Below the pieces are notes generated by a model. That model had not been told where the DNA came from. It saw only the letters and a program-made list of their open reading frames with translations, and did not search any database. A stretch of 64,000 nucleotides of DNA from Symbiodinium natans. Lineage: Eukaryota > Sar > Dinophyceae > Suessiales > Symbiodiniaceae. The position numbers and the translations under genes were made by a program. Where the stretch lies: the NCBI GenBank assembly GCA_905221605.1, contig CAJNDS010002384.1, positions 370,731-434,730 on the forward strand, in the 5' to 3' direction. This document shows positions 33,187 through 37,110 of this stretch, one piece after another. Each line of letters opens with the position of its first letter. Position 1 is the stretch's first letter.

Positions 33187-33698
33187 AGAAATGAGAGAGG
33201 GCTTTTGTTTTTTTACAGTTTGTTTAGTTTGTCCCTTTTTTAGAAAGATGTCATATCTCGTGCTCACGTGAGCTCACTTAAGACAGGCGAGATCCCGAGA
33301 TCCCGCACTCCGTGGCTTCGAGAAGCGGAGTCACAAAGTGTGACAGTTAGAAAAGCACTTCAGGAAATTGAGGGAGAGAGGGGTAAGCAGGAAAGGCCTC
33401 TTCTCCCCTGCTTCGGCTCTTGCTAAGACTTGCTAAGTCTGTTCAAATGCTGCGAGCGGAGGCCCTCCGCGCGTCGGAGCACGGAGCTACAGACCTCCAG
33501 TCCTGGTTCCCGCCGGAGGTGGGTTGAGCAAAGGAGTCCGGCAGTGTGATTATCCAGGTTTCAATGTTTGCCATGTAGTGGTATTTTCTTCATGCCTCAG
33601 GGAGAGCTGCTTGTTTTAGACGTGTGCAGTTGGACTACGCGAGCACCATCGAGAAGCTGCATGCCAAGTTCCCCGAAGGCTTTCGGCTCGTCCAAAAG
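8161..33698 (+). CDS. Class II adenylyl cyclase-like gene, about 12 exons found
   Basis: Short plus-strand exons can be ordered into one protein resembling the catalytic domain of class II nucleotidyl cyclases (edema factor, CyaA and ExoY), which convert ATP or another NTP to the cyclic nucleotide. Seen: VSDFDTFTVGSRG at 9150-9216 (Asp-x-Asp) and VRHGAEC at 30865-30935 (His), placed like the metal-binding Asp pair and His of that family, followed by LDDEFLVVWQGF and VWPVRDKGWFEVF. Exon junctions keep frame where both sides are clear, for example 9972 to 30865 and 32819 to 33041. The segment expected just after the His (containing a conserved Asn) was not found, so this copy may be broken or have a missed microexon. 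Start and end of the gene are not identified. Many dinoflagellate proteins share these motifs; activity is inference. Confidence 0.6.
8409..8492 (+). CDS. Cyclase-like gene, exon b
   Basis: Acceptor CTGACAG, then VVLYQYDESDPMNPRGLLIA, continuing to SWEE before a GTGTGTGAAAG donor and a GA-rich intron. The conserved-looking MNPRGLLIA stretch sits ahead of the Asp-x-Asp exon, where class II cyclases carry NTP-binding basic residues. Confidence 0.6.
9150..9216 (+). CDS. Cyclase-like gene, exon c (Asp-x-Asp metal site)
   Basis: Acceptor GGGGCAG, then RYAEAHVKPVVSDFDTFTVG. The SDFDTF motif carries the Asp pair that binds the catalytic metal in class II cyclases. The donor is best placed at GCAGGG (GC type), though the exact end is uncertain by a few bases. 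Confidence 0.65.
9645..9731 (+). CDS. Cyclase-like gene, exon d
   Basis: The frame reads AKLITWLLQRTTEILGSLDH and continues NPWTSRWLE. The start may instead be 9624 (after CTCCAG), in the same frame. The donor is GCCATC (GC type). Joining to exon e in frame places VLKKENEKE directly after RWLE. Confidence 0.6.
9847..9870 (+). CDS. Cyclase-like gene, microexon e
   Basis: A very short exon, VLKKENEK(E), after a GGAGAG acceptor with a GC-type donor (GCGCGC). It is supported mainly because it keeps frame between exons d and f and is charged and helix-like. Confidence 0.45.
9909..9972 (+). CDS. Cyclase-like gene, exon f
   Basis: Acceptor TCGTGCAG, then VRTQDGVHPELPKFGFGDPT, ending inside a Ser codon (TC) before a GTGAGC donor. 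The other half of the codon and the next residue (Tyr) are supplied by the exon at 30865, giving strong phase support for the very long intron. An alternative acceptor (ACCCAG, exon from 9922) is possible. Confidence 0.65.
10071..10210. repeat. (CA)n/(TA)n repeats with a duplicated segment
   Basis: Two CA tracts each lead into ACATGTACATATGTATATAAG (about 10122-10142 and 10165-10184), followed by TA-rich sequence and a run of C. The duplicated CA-to-TA transition gives a tandem unit of about 43 bp. Confidence 0.85.
10461..11822 (-). pseudogene. LINE reverse transcriptase, frameshifted
   Basis: The open frame of 453 residues holds the LINE reverse transcriptase core: FTIEELQSALSRLRPNKAPG near residue 28, DWKQAFESIDHNAMITAL near 146, GIRQGCPLSPYLF near 200, and the catalytic YADD near 247, then thumb-like sequence with LIYGLDSLTLTERQL. 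Between residues about 92 and 140 the frame is wrong: the expected QYGFRASKST reads in another frame at about 11430-11475, so at least two compensating indels are present. The open frame itself survives through the catalytic Asp residues. Confidence 0.88.
11746..12186 (-). pseudogene. LINE linker between RNase H and reverse transcriptase
   Basis: Fragments in several minus frames (KDRIAWIHDRLTTQEG near 12000; PIPWSQTHAAFKRHLEQ near 11860) look like the basic, helical region preceding a LINE reverse transcriptase. The frames switch repeatedly, so it is degraded. The motif GACCACAACGC occurs at 12050-12060 and GACCACAAT at about 11936. Confidence 0.5.
12150..12540 (-). pseudogene. RNase H domain between endonuclease and RT
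   Basis: A type I RNase H: PAGWGF strand near 12515, GSNNTGEGTAIVEALL (Glu) near 12415, TIFSDSQWAIKCITG (Asp) near 12330, FHWVKGHSG (His) near 12205, then a stop codon exactly where Tyr is usual, followed in frame by EGNELADRLAEKG. The first catalytic Asp region (about 12540-12560) is garbled: GSGTKGK survives but the preceding Asp does not. The domain sits upstream of the reverse transcriptase, whereas LINEs usually carry it downstream. Confidence 0.85.
12656..13837 (-). CDS. LINE apurinic-type endonuclease (EEP family)
   Basis: The 393-residue frame contains an exonuclease-endonuclease-phosphatase domain that nicks target DNA for target-primed reverse transcription. Visible motifs: KFGSLNVQGF (Asn) at about 58, DVLFLSETKT (Glu) at about 85, GIYAPHSGLD at about 160, VYITGDFNVRF (Asp-x-Asn) at about 195, and GFPSDHYLLVT (Ser-Asp-His) near 365. 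All expected catalytic positions are intact. The nominal start lies in a Pro-rich leader and the true start may be further up or absent, since ORF1 and ORF2 are both degraded. Confidence 0.9.
   Translation of the reverse strand: MKGPGPPHLAAPRPKQAAPSRAWFHHAIYWQEHFRRRKGRKVINFPTTTPSSYNRKLKFGSLNVQGFADTLKLKNSLQIMKEHDLDVLFLSETKTTSNYSYTSENHLVKLSGTNKDRYAGVGAIIAPRIRPHLLDVIQVNSRIIHLAFKKQGGNVHAIGIYAPHSGLDLEELRQPFWDTLEQHVSRIPQPEPVYITGDFNVRFQARHRNDQGVLCPFVYGKGPRAIDHNAPSNRSLCVRNMSLLGMVEAASYKTPNLMEQITYREKAAPPKDWSQFVMDPLPLLQVYDKMLHTMGEQSLKAAAITRSFLDIPSLLPPQKLEPQLDPVRFQRLDHLFVRKQWLGTVQSCRSKLYTGFPSDHYLLVTSVKVKLAARQPKPPYSTTPPLPERPKNG
13890..15382 (-). pseudogene. LINE ORF1-like region, 3' part
   Basis: Open segments in different minus frames (14399-14890, 14106-14453, 13890-14075) read as a hydrophilic protein with helical stretches such as KVGDDFQEDITAWARLYYFQ and a Gly/Ser-rich tail. 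The position before the endonuclease suggests ORF1, the RNA-binding protein of LINEs, but I see no zinc knuckle or RRM motif. It continues upstream at 25735-26157 after removal of the LTR element. Confidence 0.5.
15388..15622 (-). repeat. 3' LTR of the copia-type element
   Basis: Begins TGCGAATGGCC and ends CTCTACATA on the plus strand (TATGTAGAG to CCATTCGCA in element sense). It differs from the 5' copy at 15486. It is directly preceded, in element sense, by the polypurine tract. Confidence 0.95.
15623..15640 (-). promoter_or_regulatory. Polypurine tract
   Basis: In element sense GAGGGGGAG abuts the first base of the 3' LTR, the position where plus-strand DNA synthesis is primed in LTR elements. 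Plus-strand reading is CTCCCCCTC from 15623. Confidence 0.85.
15672..20105 (-). CDS. Copia polyprotein second half: dioxygenase-like, RT, RNase H, membrane tail
   Basis: A 1477-residue frame. Residues about 130-285 look like a 2OG-Fe(II) dioxygenase: VHRDLNN (His-x-Asp) near 185, NAWHMVMPW (distal His) near 255, ERIVLVAYS (Arg) near 265. A linker follows; then a copia reverse transcriptase with KWSAAGLDVKTAFLRAP near 685 and GVYVDDLLITGS near 790; RNase H with MVYADASYAPL near 968, LSTAEAELLACVEG near 1003 and LLLNDNIATSK near 1042. After about 1120 comes an extension of some 350 residues with hydrophobic segments near 1173-1196 and 1302-1320. The nominal Met is probably not a true start, since the frame continues the integrase tail after the frameshift. 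Confidence 0.9.
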   Translation of the reverse strand: MLAPALELSRGYYVETSEGEGFVTSVLFQNVQVAGQPGSAVVTECEPVNLRKRVTGKQPPPEEPPLVRSLQDVPDEESHDPLALLMKEDQAAAALAAQTPWDRDAVVEFLKQTELRKRTGSSRTALHGGAQFIFGACRHGGVIGTSGLTGDLPGFTALLVRLIREVVPDHHFTSVALGYNTRMDVHRDLNNQKGSRNVVVPLCVPKTGGEVWVQARQGDVLRGQPQVQVAKGQPLVGQILPWTDGYVTLGPNAWHMVMPWKVGQERIVLVAYSVGAWQAATPTLKGQLEDLGFPLPSGARLVDPVGRGGVGGAETGVAMKKNFQATQSQEPGAEVVGEVCWCKGYQVDPSLCLCKGLRESPLSDSGGPLNPLEVSQDECQGERGLGDEDGSMKVVYAIEELSEEDPADFYYSVGTRGWDESEKPQTLLVDSIVEALDRKQVMLSAILWAEEDRLAQLSADRRDQSGELEVVERTVLSLEKDVGELRTVIRSMRSHLDEDRFGRFGANVLPPFQGDRVGEGSKHRCAMMQTSADSAETDKPPQDHENSGIPDEFLTSRSVTLQEVQENLDEWIEPLRDEVNALEYVHEAVESVTERELQDLEKKGFTIERIPGRGVFVVKAGTGRKRARIVACGNYLDPSKGVSAGGVESHSPTLQEYSTFAAGLDRTAFRAQLRMAALNKWSAAGLDVKTAFLRAPLGPVLQERHLIAVKPPAILVRAGIVKAGTFWLVRKAVYGLAPAPKAWSTYRDGELRQKKWTGSQGGSFEFRPMYSDPSLWEVLCSGQVVGHLGVYVDDLLITGSRYAINEAIQAVRSLWETSEPEWIDEPGGLTFLGVQVRRTAEGDYVLNQVKYARELLSKYPQVQAGSWVPMLKEDVGEPEQHVTAEDRRRAQGITGEMNWLASRTRPDLAYVANRMSQWIPKWPRHVYKVGCQALRYLRNTAEYGLRFSAEPERQCQEGWSMTPSVEQLMVYADASYAPLAEPSQTGAILLWAGSPISWVSSKQALTTLSTAEAELLACVEGLVLTDAIEPLVGELLGKPPTKLLLNDNIATSKILSFSSGSWRTRHLRIRARVWRERIEAEEWRVRHVSGDQMLGDLLTKPFVWSRLCDLIHQIGLWTGGTSGAQDSTTGGPKHGEQVLAAKKVLGVLCFLQCASLAEGQVMNTLKHACETVSVFSGVVVLLCCLGGLVGLGLWSRRDSATANLDCRVHQWGPKDARSQDDDGEEDGQLMWEGDSSWHETCEPPTQNHEPPPVSERTSTVGYPSRTSPCTKWLAGIVAWTQVQASRGVREMDGSIESIETADWTLCIWTIFLLLAWEGFKVGMNKMLSVLHGKRSAQKEHRCTGVQHQAVQTEGLSRSRYGVELVPINSIPPTVPPELPIFITRGPHIKKDTFEVREDLRALIRWHVKPRMYSFNPHQAKLPISPDRLQGTRQTVCVNNSQNRYVVIDVWSVADHVFQTQARQEAWTGYTLFYLISP
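19200..19600 (-). other. 2OG-Fe(II) dioxygenase-like domain inside the polyprotein
   Basis: The segment contains an ordered His-x-Asp (HRD), distal His (WHMVMPW) and following Arg (ERIVLVAY), with the strand GGEVWVQ between them, the layout of the iron- and 2-oxoglutarate-binding sites of the double-stranded beta-helix dioxygenases. That superfamily includes AlkB and the TET/JBP base oxidases. Which branch this belongs to cannot be told by eye. Its place between integrase tail and reverse transcriptase is not part of a standard copia polyprotein. Confidence 0.6.
20106..20160 (-). other. Frameshift splitting the polyprotein
   Basis: The upstream frame ends VIMVCKREGNMEG then stop, while one base over the reading continues smoothly into the downstream frame. 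The change falls in a G/A-rich stretch (AAAAGGGAAGGGAAC in element sense). Because it lies between the integrase core and its tail, a mutation or assembly error is likelier than programmed frameshifting. Confidence 0.75.
20122..25590 (-). CDS. Copia polyprotein first half: Gag, protease, MTase-like, integrase
   Basis: A 1822-residue frame. Residues 1-48 are translated from the LTR and leader; Met 49 (MEVPERSEL) is a likely start. Gag is Pro/Gln-rich. A CCCH-type finger (Cys-x8-Cys-x5-Cys-x3-His) at about 909-928 is followed by a CCHC knuckle (CWGCGSTEHTKPSC) at about 936. The protease has LLDGGATSC near 1058. A methyltransferase-like domain spans about 1240-1420. The integrase has His-His-Cys-Cys (QHVLQDHMPFRNDCRHC) near 1518 and the Asp-Asp-Glu residues in LHVDMSG, RLHSDCGGEF and RGRIENAVG near 1556, 1712 and 1752. 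The frame stops just after the integrase core; coding resumes in another frame. Confidence 0.92.
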   Translation of the reverse strand: MLCRQNLSSQDLLLLASGLSAKSPSGSDWPFAGHEPKSNAQLVSFFPNMEVPERSELSARDERREVSSQDGRISSQSAQPSQASEQRGTEESIESGAHNPNPFWSEAVQGEFNLRRQRPAFLDQEAKVREERQDAELVLEPDYGRLADAPAPVESGQPVVLAPEGQQLVESPARRSVSSGGTLSKLERGLTPHDGEIGEGESRLENQMRRMQELMSQMVAAQGVMQERLARVEEERASSMQSVASKEGAAPQTYHSLDQWRQSSQAQPDSRPALTSMDEPLEMWYGGDASLSSRCTESKEVDVAVVGRTSSSVSFGPMGPEGHGHGQFPADELQGQGMGYSGVVGVGRANPYMPQITTNPPDNRAENPKPVATQGEWPNSGQMGCARGGLFGSNEARPSLGACLGPTQYGLPGTEGLMSRSLGGPELHQGHCGMFQGQGMNRQATPIFEVPNIGQPILVMVDGRLREARVNSSGGLEVVPQIPNQGHQHFYVGETDPFEAGPFGRCAASPFKPPPAPPPGPPQTPQTTCEFRIGPCVPGASAFTGASVNPDYVSTPRLGTTEPAKTSPMTPGGTRLPPGDPPPTPPRPPPSAPYDPGERALDLLRSALGVQSEGLIRQEEVSRSGAKLPALEPGSGVAACVAGDWLAQITPTMRALSNTAWQWWDDVWNAAHALYQKWLQSSPADRLLLKAVQDGERPRFETTKWARVEQHAIGLLVEALPKWLQTELIANRQLDCTAIVFRILTAFQPGGPQEKAVVLQALTSPATGKSAPEALKGLRMWVRLRKRADELEVAQPDPSLLVAAIDLITAEVLKQHPQASFRLASYRHAEQVDVLPTAPKVSGLAQMIQAELEAAVSSSTDSTKRQRVARMSEDEGGKGDRGKGDAKGSEKGGGKESKGKSNASGAKATCWGWGTATGCRFGSECQFAHGELKKGICWGCGSTEHTKPSCPRPGGGAADSAETPFTGKGDGGNGGKTKGKGKKGEKGGKPKSNDRVAKAQGEGGATSHEEAGTEEKTSPPAPSQAELLKDCADLLKSMKVKRMFVRGVKASGGGKGLLDGGATSCLRQGTPEERAGLPQKCVDLAVGQATLYIKETGVLLTAEPIAPIVSKNALVKWLGCEVRWTKAEGCTVYHPKRGWLDIDMSSGCPEVSESLALQLIEEIERAVQHHDHVMRCIEGKKVQDRFSESRRRACESLREGSAEELKRWIAQRFPTIPERLVERMVTVPSTAASPWNRRIRRSWDRKDFLILHLCCGTSRKMFDHLVDNRVGVVTVDIQEDLLSDDTLAMLLHLIVRGKVIAVVSGAPCRTLSGCRHRDSPGAPKPVRARYGEEFWGLQGLSEDEQAAVDGDSLLWLRSLVVYITAQYFTWRVHECDTWFGFEHPEDPAVVWGDESDDQGRSYPSIWASEVMSTLAEECALGTIGFDQGPLGHAKRKPTRMMLHGKPHVSLMQCRGEGVEKIRAAAGLSLGQSGAWAAWAPGLKAAIVDMVQGVLVDAQHVRACSGVHVAKVKDHASFTQHVLQDHMPFRNDCRHCLAGRARDRRHLRQQVSEAYTLHVDMSGPHKEGNDQLGSARYVLIGNFTVPVLGPNWEDAWEAKDAEIPEGPWEHLDLDEKVDVPQEGEVPAAGVWDSGEEEAQASEEGHEPSAGDKREEEECNTVWARIRKNLQMKQLKMENLVMAEPLASKKHAAVLEAVAKMVTRIRAAGYPVVRLHSDCGGEFMSKGLRKWCALQSIYKTTGEPDVPQTRGRIENAVGRVKGLARSLLQSQPDLPITLWPHAVRHAAERLWRISMAALGKEMPPLIPFGTKVIMVCKREGNMEG
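21330..21860 (-). other. C5-cytosine methyltransferase-like domain inside the polyprotein
   Basis: LILHLCCGTSRKMFDHL resembles the SAM-binding motif I; VVTVDIQ follows as in motif II; VIAVVSGAPCRTLSGCRHR contains a Pro-Cys like the catalytic motif IV; WFGFEHPEDP sits where the ENV-type motif VI is expected, with His replacing Asn; a later basic motif KRKPTRMML may correspond to motif VIII. The domain lies between protease and integrase. Retrotransposon-encoded cytosine methyltransferases are, to my memory, reported from dinoflagellates and charophyte algae. Whether this divergent version is catalytic is unknown. Confidence 0.6.
25475..25494 (-). promoter_or_regulatory. Primer-binding site, tRNA-Met anticodon-arm type
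   Basis: Directly after the 5' LTR the element reads GGTCATGAGCCC. Its complement, GGGCTCATGACC, closely matches the anticodon stem-loop of a Met tRNA (CAT anticodon within CTCAT). Drosophila copia is primed by an internally cleaved initiator Met tRNA half in the same way. One loop base (G after CAT) departs from the usual A. Confidence 0.55.
25495..25729 (-). repeat. 5' LTR of the copia-type element
   Basis: 234 of 235 bases identical to 15388-15622. The element's long frame opens inside it (ATG at 25590 in element sense). Confidence 0.95.
25735..26195 (-). pseudogene. LINE ORF1-like region, 5' part
   Basis: The frame 26157 to 25762 reads MDFSCFTASVAAMSGAEQPG and continues with a Glu/Arg-rich and then basic segment before the LTR insertion site. 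GACCACAACGC is at 25779-25789 and GACCACAAC at 26171-26179, linking this piece to the LINE at 10430-15382. The LINE 5' end probably lies near 26195-26215. Confidence 0.6.
26338..26405. repeat. 68-base poly-G tract
   Basis: An uninterrupted run of 68 G, the longest homopolymer in the window, just upstream of the LINE 5' end. The exact length is sequencing-sensitive. Confidence 0.97.
26500..27207. repeat. Degenerate CCTAAATCCTATTCCC repeat
   Basis: About 700 bases of diverged copies of a CCCTAAATCC(T)ATTCCC-like unit grading into CCCTAAA telomere-like words at 27090-27135. No coding sequence seen. Confidence 0.7.
27208..27355 (-). repeat. 3' LTR of the deleted copia element
   Basis: Begins TGTGAAACCCCTATGCC on the plus strand; the shared part with 29073-29141 is its first 69 bases. 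The right border is inferred from the polypurine tract (GGGAGGGAG in element sense) that follows. Confidence 0.7.
27356..27886 (-). pseudogene. Copia RNase H C-terminal fragment
   Basis: SLVTDCKSACDIATKTAGPT matches the Asp-bearing strand of copia RNase H, and VHSKAMLADCLTKVMDSSEL matches its C-terminal Asp motif. The first Asp and Glu region is absent. The frame continues to a Ser-rich tail and stops at the polypurine tract. The deletion junction lies at about 27880-27930. Confidence 0.8.
27930..28982 (-). pseudogene. Copia Gag with zinc knuckle, frameshifted
   Basis: From the ATG at 28982 a 298-residue frame reads as a helical copia Gag (VDEYSQRLHFLKELW, VEERYHFFEQAIFQ, DSYIARHDAFFEELL). 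Coding then shifts frame near 28100-28140 and continues into KGYGSWDGGRRRSLADWI and the knuckle CKQCGARGHWKREC (Cys-x2-Cys-x4-His-x4-Cys) near 27970. Gag packages element RNA; the frame break argues that this copy is dead. Confidence 0.85.
29054..29072 (-). promoter_or_regulatory. Primer-binding site, tRNA-iMet 3'-end type
   Basis: One base after the 5' LTR the element reads TGGTAGCGGAGCCCGG, complementary to a tRNA 3' end (acceptor stem plus CCA) and close to the initiator-Met site of plant and animal elements. The same TGGTAGCGGAGC recurs at 63126 before another gag. Confidence 0.75.
29141..30200. repeat. Fold-back array of the GGGACAGTACAGC module (copy 2)
   Basis: About a dozen direct (TTGGGACAGTACAGCGTTTTTGC) and ten inverted (GCTGTACTGTCCCAATC) modules alternate over 1.06 kb, separated by spacers that also repeat (CATGCCTGGACCCAAAAAC; CACCTGGAGGGCCTGAAG). 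Homologous to 6057-6580 but with different spacers. Open frames on both strands are artefacts. Confidence 0.93.
30289..30770. repeat. Telomere-like block between inverted repeats
   Basis: The left arm (about 30296-30360) has ATATATGGTTCAGC, a C tract, and CCATGGTATCC with another C tract. The right arm (about 30675-30770) has the reverse complement order: G tract, GGATACCATGG, G tract, GCTGAACCATATAT. Between them lie TTTTAGGG/TTTAGGG repeats (30390-30660). Confidence 0.85.
30373..30660 (+). repeat. Interstitial TTTAGGG/TTTTAGGG repeats
   Basis: Two tandem sub-blocks of about 160 bp, each opening with CTGTGGTGTGGTTGGGGGTT and continuing in TTTTAGGG then TTTAGGG units. Dinoflagellate and plant telomeres use TTTAGGG. 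Confidence 0.93.
30865..30935 (+). CDS. Cyclase-like gene, exon g (catalytic His)
   Basis: After GTGAGAG the frame reads YQLIADVVAETAPCGAVRHG then AEC. It completes the split codon of exon f (GDPTS then Tyr). The HGAE motif matches the metal-binding His region of class II cyclases. The donor is unclear (a GC at 30936). The stretch normally following this motif was not located before the next exon. Confidence 0.65.
30936..32490. other. Intron-like stretch, no supported gene
   Basis: It contains a G/C-rich dispersed motif at about 31375-31416 (see findings) and a minus-strand tRNA-like stretch near 31775-31815 with an A-box-like TGGCCTAGTGGTTGAGC, but no matching B box at the usual distance. 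No other feature supported. Confidence 0.4.
32497..32536 (+). CDS. Cyclase-like gene, exon h
   Basis: Acceptor GTGTTGCAG, then ELDDEFLVVWQGF. The donor is uncertain within about 10 bases. An open frame continues to a stop at 32572, so the frame alone does not settle the end. Confidence 0.6.
32735..32819 (+). CDS. Cyclase-like gene, exon i
   Basis: The frame reads PWDYKDEASLRAFLLERIQE then GFSFPLNP. The acceptor is one of several AGs at 32716-32734. The donor is GCCGGG (GC type). It joins in frame to exon j. Confidence 0.6.
33041..33082 (+). CDS. Cyclase-like gene, exon j
   Basis: Acceptor TTGAGAG, then VWPVRDKGWFEVFQ, with a possible GA-type donor (GACCGG). It directly continues FPLNP of exon i. 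Confidence 0.6.
33148..33182. repeat. (GA)n microsatellite
   Basis: About 17 GA units in the intron after exon j. Confidence 0.95.
33457..33518 (+). CDS. Cyclase-like gene, exon k
   Basis: The frame reads EALRASEHGATDLQSWFPPE after a TGCGAG acceptor, with a canonical GTGGGT donor at 33519. Confidence 0.55.
33630..33698 (+). CDS. Cyclase-like gene, exon l
   Basis: Acceptor GTGTGCAG, then LDYASTIEKLHAKFPEGFRL then VQK. The last exon I can tie to this gene; its end is approximate and the C-terminus was not found. Confidence 0.5.
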
Positions 33699-34014
33699 TG
33701 CTTGGCGCCCAGAGCTTGTTTGTGCTTGTGCAACACATGGCTAAAACAGCTGTATCAAGTCAAGCACGCTCTTTCAGAAGAGGGCTTTCTTTGCTTGCTT
33801 GAACTGCTTTCCTGCGAATCTGAATGCGGGTTTGTACGAAGGAGAAGCGCGAGCGAAGTCGAGAAGAAGGAGATCTTTGAAGTCACAGTGAAGCTCAGTG
33901 AAGCTCTCTCTCTCCCTCTCTCGGGTAGAGAACGTGTCTGGCAGCTTGAGAGCGGCGCTCGCTCGGGGAATGGGAAGTAAGAAGGAGAGCGGCTCGAGAG
34001 CTCTCTCTCTACTA

Positions 34015-34063
<49 letters not shown>

Positions 34064-34091
34064 CATGTAGGACAAAGGTGTGTGTGTGTGT

Positions 34092-34122
<31 letters not shown>

Positions 34123-34133
34123 CGCGTGTGCGT

Positions 34134-34184
<51 letters not shown>

Positions 34185-37020
34185 TGCGTGTGCGTGTGCG
34201 TGTGTTGTGTGTGTGTGTGTGTGATTGAGAGCGGCTTGGGCGCTTTTTTGTTTCACCCTGCATTAAAAGGAGAAGGAGAGGGGAAGGGGGAGAAGGAGAA
34301 GGGAGGGGGAGACACAAGTGAAGGGGGACGTGTAGGCTCAGAGAAGGACACACGGGACGCGCTAAGAGATGAAATCCGTGATCTAGAACGAATAAAGGGC
34401 ACATTTAGATCTTTGGCGGATATCGTCCTCTCTTCTGGGGGTCTGAGTCCGATTTTCTTCTTCCCCAAAGCAAATTCGACATCGAGTTAAGACTCAGAGC
34501 CGGCGCACACCGGTAAACACCGGTGTAGCCGCTATTGGAGGAGAGGCCCTCTGTGGGAGCAACTTAGACGCTTTAGACATTTCTAAACAAGTATCCACCA
34601 TGCAGGGGGAGCCTTCTTCGCGGGGAGCCAAATTGCAGGCTCCTCTGAAATTCTGTAAATGTCAACGTCACAATGACATGTGCCACGATGTGCCATGAGA
34701 CTCATGTTCATGTTCCTCTCGCACCGCCATAGCCATGGCCGCTACTCAGCCGCTACTCTGTGATCTTAAGACAGTGCGAAGATGGCGAAGATGGCTGTGT
34801 TGCAAAGGATAGCTCTGAGCAGCTCTGGGAGAGCAGCTCTCAGAACCGCAAGTCTCTGCTCTGTTGACATCATTTCTCTAATTAGAGACAATTCTAATCA
34901 GCCGATTCAAGTCGGACACTAAGACTTAAGACTCCAGAGCGGACAGCACTTGCACCGCATCTGCAGCATCTGCAGCATCTCGCCTCGGGGGTGCCCTCTC
35001 CAAGAGAGAGCCCCCTTTTTGGCGCTGGCGTTAGCGCCGCGACTTCTTGTATGCGTCCAAATTGAATGTCATGTGTCGATGTTCGTCGATGTTCTCCCGT
35101 CGATCTCCCAAAATTGGGAGCAACAAATGCTGTCAAAGTGCATTCCAGCTGAAAATAAAAGGGGGGTCAAAGCGCAGGTCGCAGTGGCAGGCTATTCCGG
35201 GGCTTTCTCCTAGGCAAGGAATCTTTGTTGCTCGGCATCCCACACATGTCGTGTTGCACGTGAGAGCCTTCTTGCTCTTCCTTGCTCTGGTTTCTTTCTA
35301 GTTGCCATCCTGATCTCGCGCCGGCCTCAGATGTAGGTGTCAAGGCGGCTCACCTTAAACTTCTGAAACCTTCAAACCTGCTTCTGCCGAACCCTCAAGG
35401 AATCACTGTCCTGTGGGCGGGCATTTCGCCTTTTGATCCGAGCAGTTGTCACAATTGAAAGCTTGGCGCACGGGCATTTTTTCTCGGGCTGTACATGAAA
35501 AGATGTGAAAAATACGTTTGGATAAGACATGTCCAGCAGTGCTAGCATGCATCTCTTGGCTTCGTTGGTCTGCACTCCTGTCACTACACTCCCCGAACTT
35601 TCAAAGCAGGAACGGGGAAGCTCATGAGAGCACTCTTCAGGGGCAACACACCTCACTCTCGAGCCGTTCAAAATTGCGTGCGTAGTTGAAGGAGACATAT
35701 CATCCAAAGAGACATCCTCCGTTTAATGCTCTACACGAACACGTCGTGTCGCTCGCTGTCGGCCAGTCGGCCGCAGCAGCTTGCCTGCGAAGCTTGCCTG
35801 CGAAGCTTGCCTGCGCAGCTTGCTTGCCCCCACAACAGGGGCCCCCACGGAAGCTCTCAGCCTCTCCACGGGCGCCGTGTCGAAATGCAGACCGGTTCCC
35901 ACATGTGACTCTCCAATAAGCGCCAGTCGGCAAGGGACTCATAACTACCAGTCATCTCACAAAACCACAGCATGTGTCACAAGATGTCTTGTTGTTTTTC
36001 CGCCTCTCTGGCAGTTTTGACAAGAGCGCTGGCTTGGCATCGCCTGGCCATATCGATGGCTCGCAGTTGAGTTCTGAGAGTTGAGGGGGAAAAGGGAGCC
36101 GGGTTCTCCCGGATGGCGAGGTGCGGTCAATGAGGCGACGGGGACTTTGTGAGGAAGATTCCGGGAAAACACTCGGAAGACGTCACAGTTGGACTTTAAA
36201 TCACTTACAAGGGCAGAGAGAGAGAGAGGCATTCTTCCTTTCCAGGCGCTGCTGCGCCTTTGGGCGCGCTTCTGGGCTTTCCGGTGCCTTGCTGCTTCGA
36301 AGCGGCGATGGCTTTCCCAATCGAGTTAGTGTGTTTCACGTCCATCGCGCCCTTGGAGGCGCAGAGGCCTTTAAGCCTTTAAGCCAAGCCTTGCAGGTTG
36401 ACAGGGTTTGCTTCATCTCTCGGTTCTCTGCGTGGCAATTTGGCAATGAGTGTTTAACTGAGTGTTTCTTTTTCTTTTCTTCCATTCTTTCTTGTCCAAT
36501 TTTCTTGTCCCATTGTTTGGGGGTGGGGGTAGGGGTTGGGGAGGGAGCATGGCCTTTCAGAAGCGCTCAAGCTTCTTTCCGCTCTCACGCTCTGTTTCTT
36601 CTCTCTTTCTCTTCTCTCGCTCTTTTGCTTTTGGGAGGGAGGCCGCGGGGAGGCACGGCGGATCCATTGACCGTGACGACGGCTCCGACGCTGGCTTCTG
36701 CTCCGGCCGTGAGGCGGCCAGGCGCCGTAGAGCCGTAGAGATCGGCTTTCACTTTGATCGAGTGGAATTGTTTATGTCAGAGTCTCTCTCTCTTCTCACT
36801 TCTCTACATAAGCTTCTACAGAAGCTTATGGCTAGTTTTCTCAGTCTCCAAAAACATAGTCGCCTTCTCTCAGGCGACACAGCGGATGTTGCCACGGTGA
36901 TCCGGAATTGGTGGGCTTTCCCGGCAGCGGCTTGCCTCAGCTTCACACGGCGTGATTGGAATGTCCCGAATGTGCCGAATGTCCAGGGGGTCAGTTCCCG
37001 GAGTTTTCCTGGAAGTTCCC
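33699..37020. other. No supported gene; microsatellites
   Basis: It holds (CT)n and (GT)n blocks at 34018-34225, a 13-15-bp tandem (CTTGCCTGCGAAG) at 35780-35830, and a T/C-rich tract at 36455-36630. Nothing identifiable as a gene. Confidence 0.4.
34015..34225. repeat. (CT)n then (GT/GC)n microsatellites
   Basis: About 20 CT units, then GCACATGTAGGACAAAGG, then some 140 bases of GT with regular GC interruptions. Confidence 0.97.
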
Positions 37021-37029
37021 CTCAAAAGG

Positions 37030-37107
37030 TCGGCTTCGGTGCCTGCCTGGAGCTACCGGTTCAGAAGTTCGAGGTCCTCGACGACAAGGACTCCTGCCTG
37101 GGCGCCA
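37030..37107 (+). CDS. Possible exon, perhaps 5' part of the uL4 gene
   Basis: After CTCAAAAG the frame reads VGFGACLELPVQKFEVLDDK then DSCLGA. The peptide looks coding and its order upstream of the uL4-like exons would suit the N-terminal beta strands of uL4, but the match is weak. Confidence 0.3.
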
Positions 37108-37110
37108 TTC

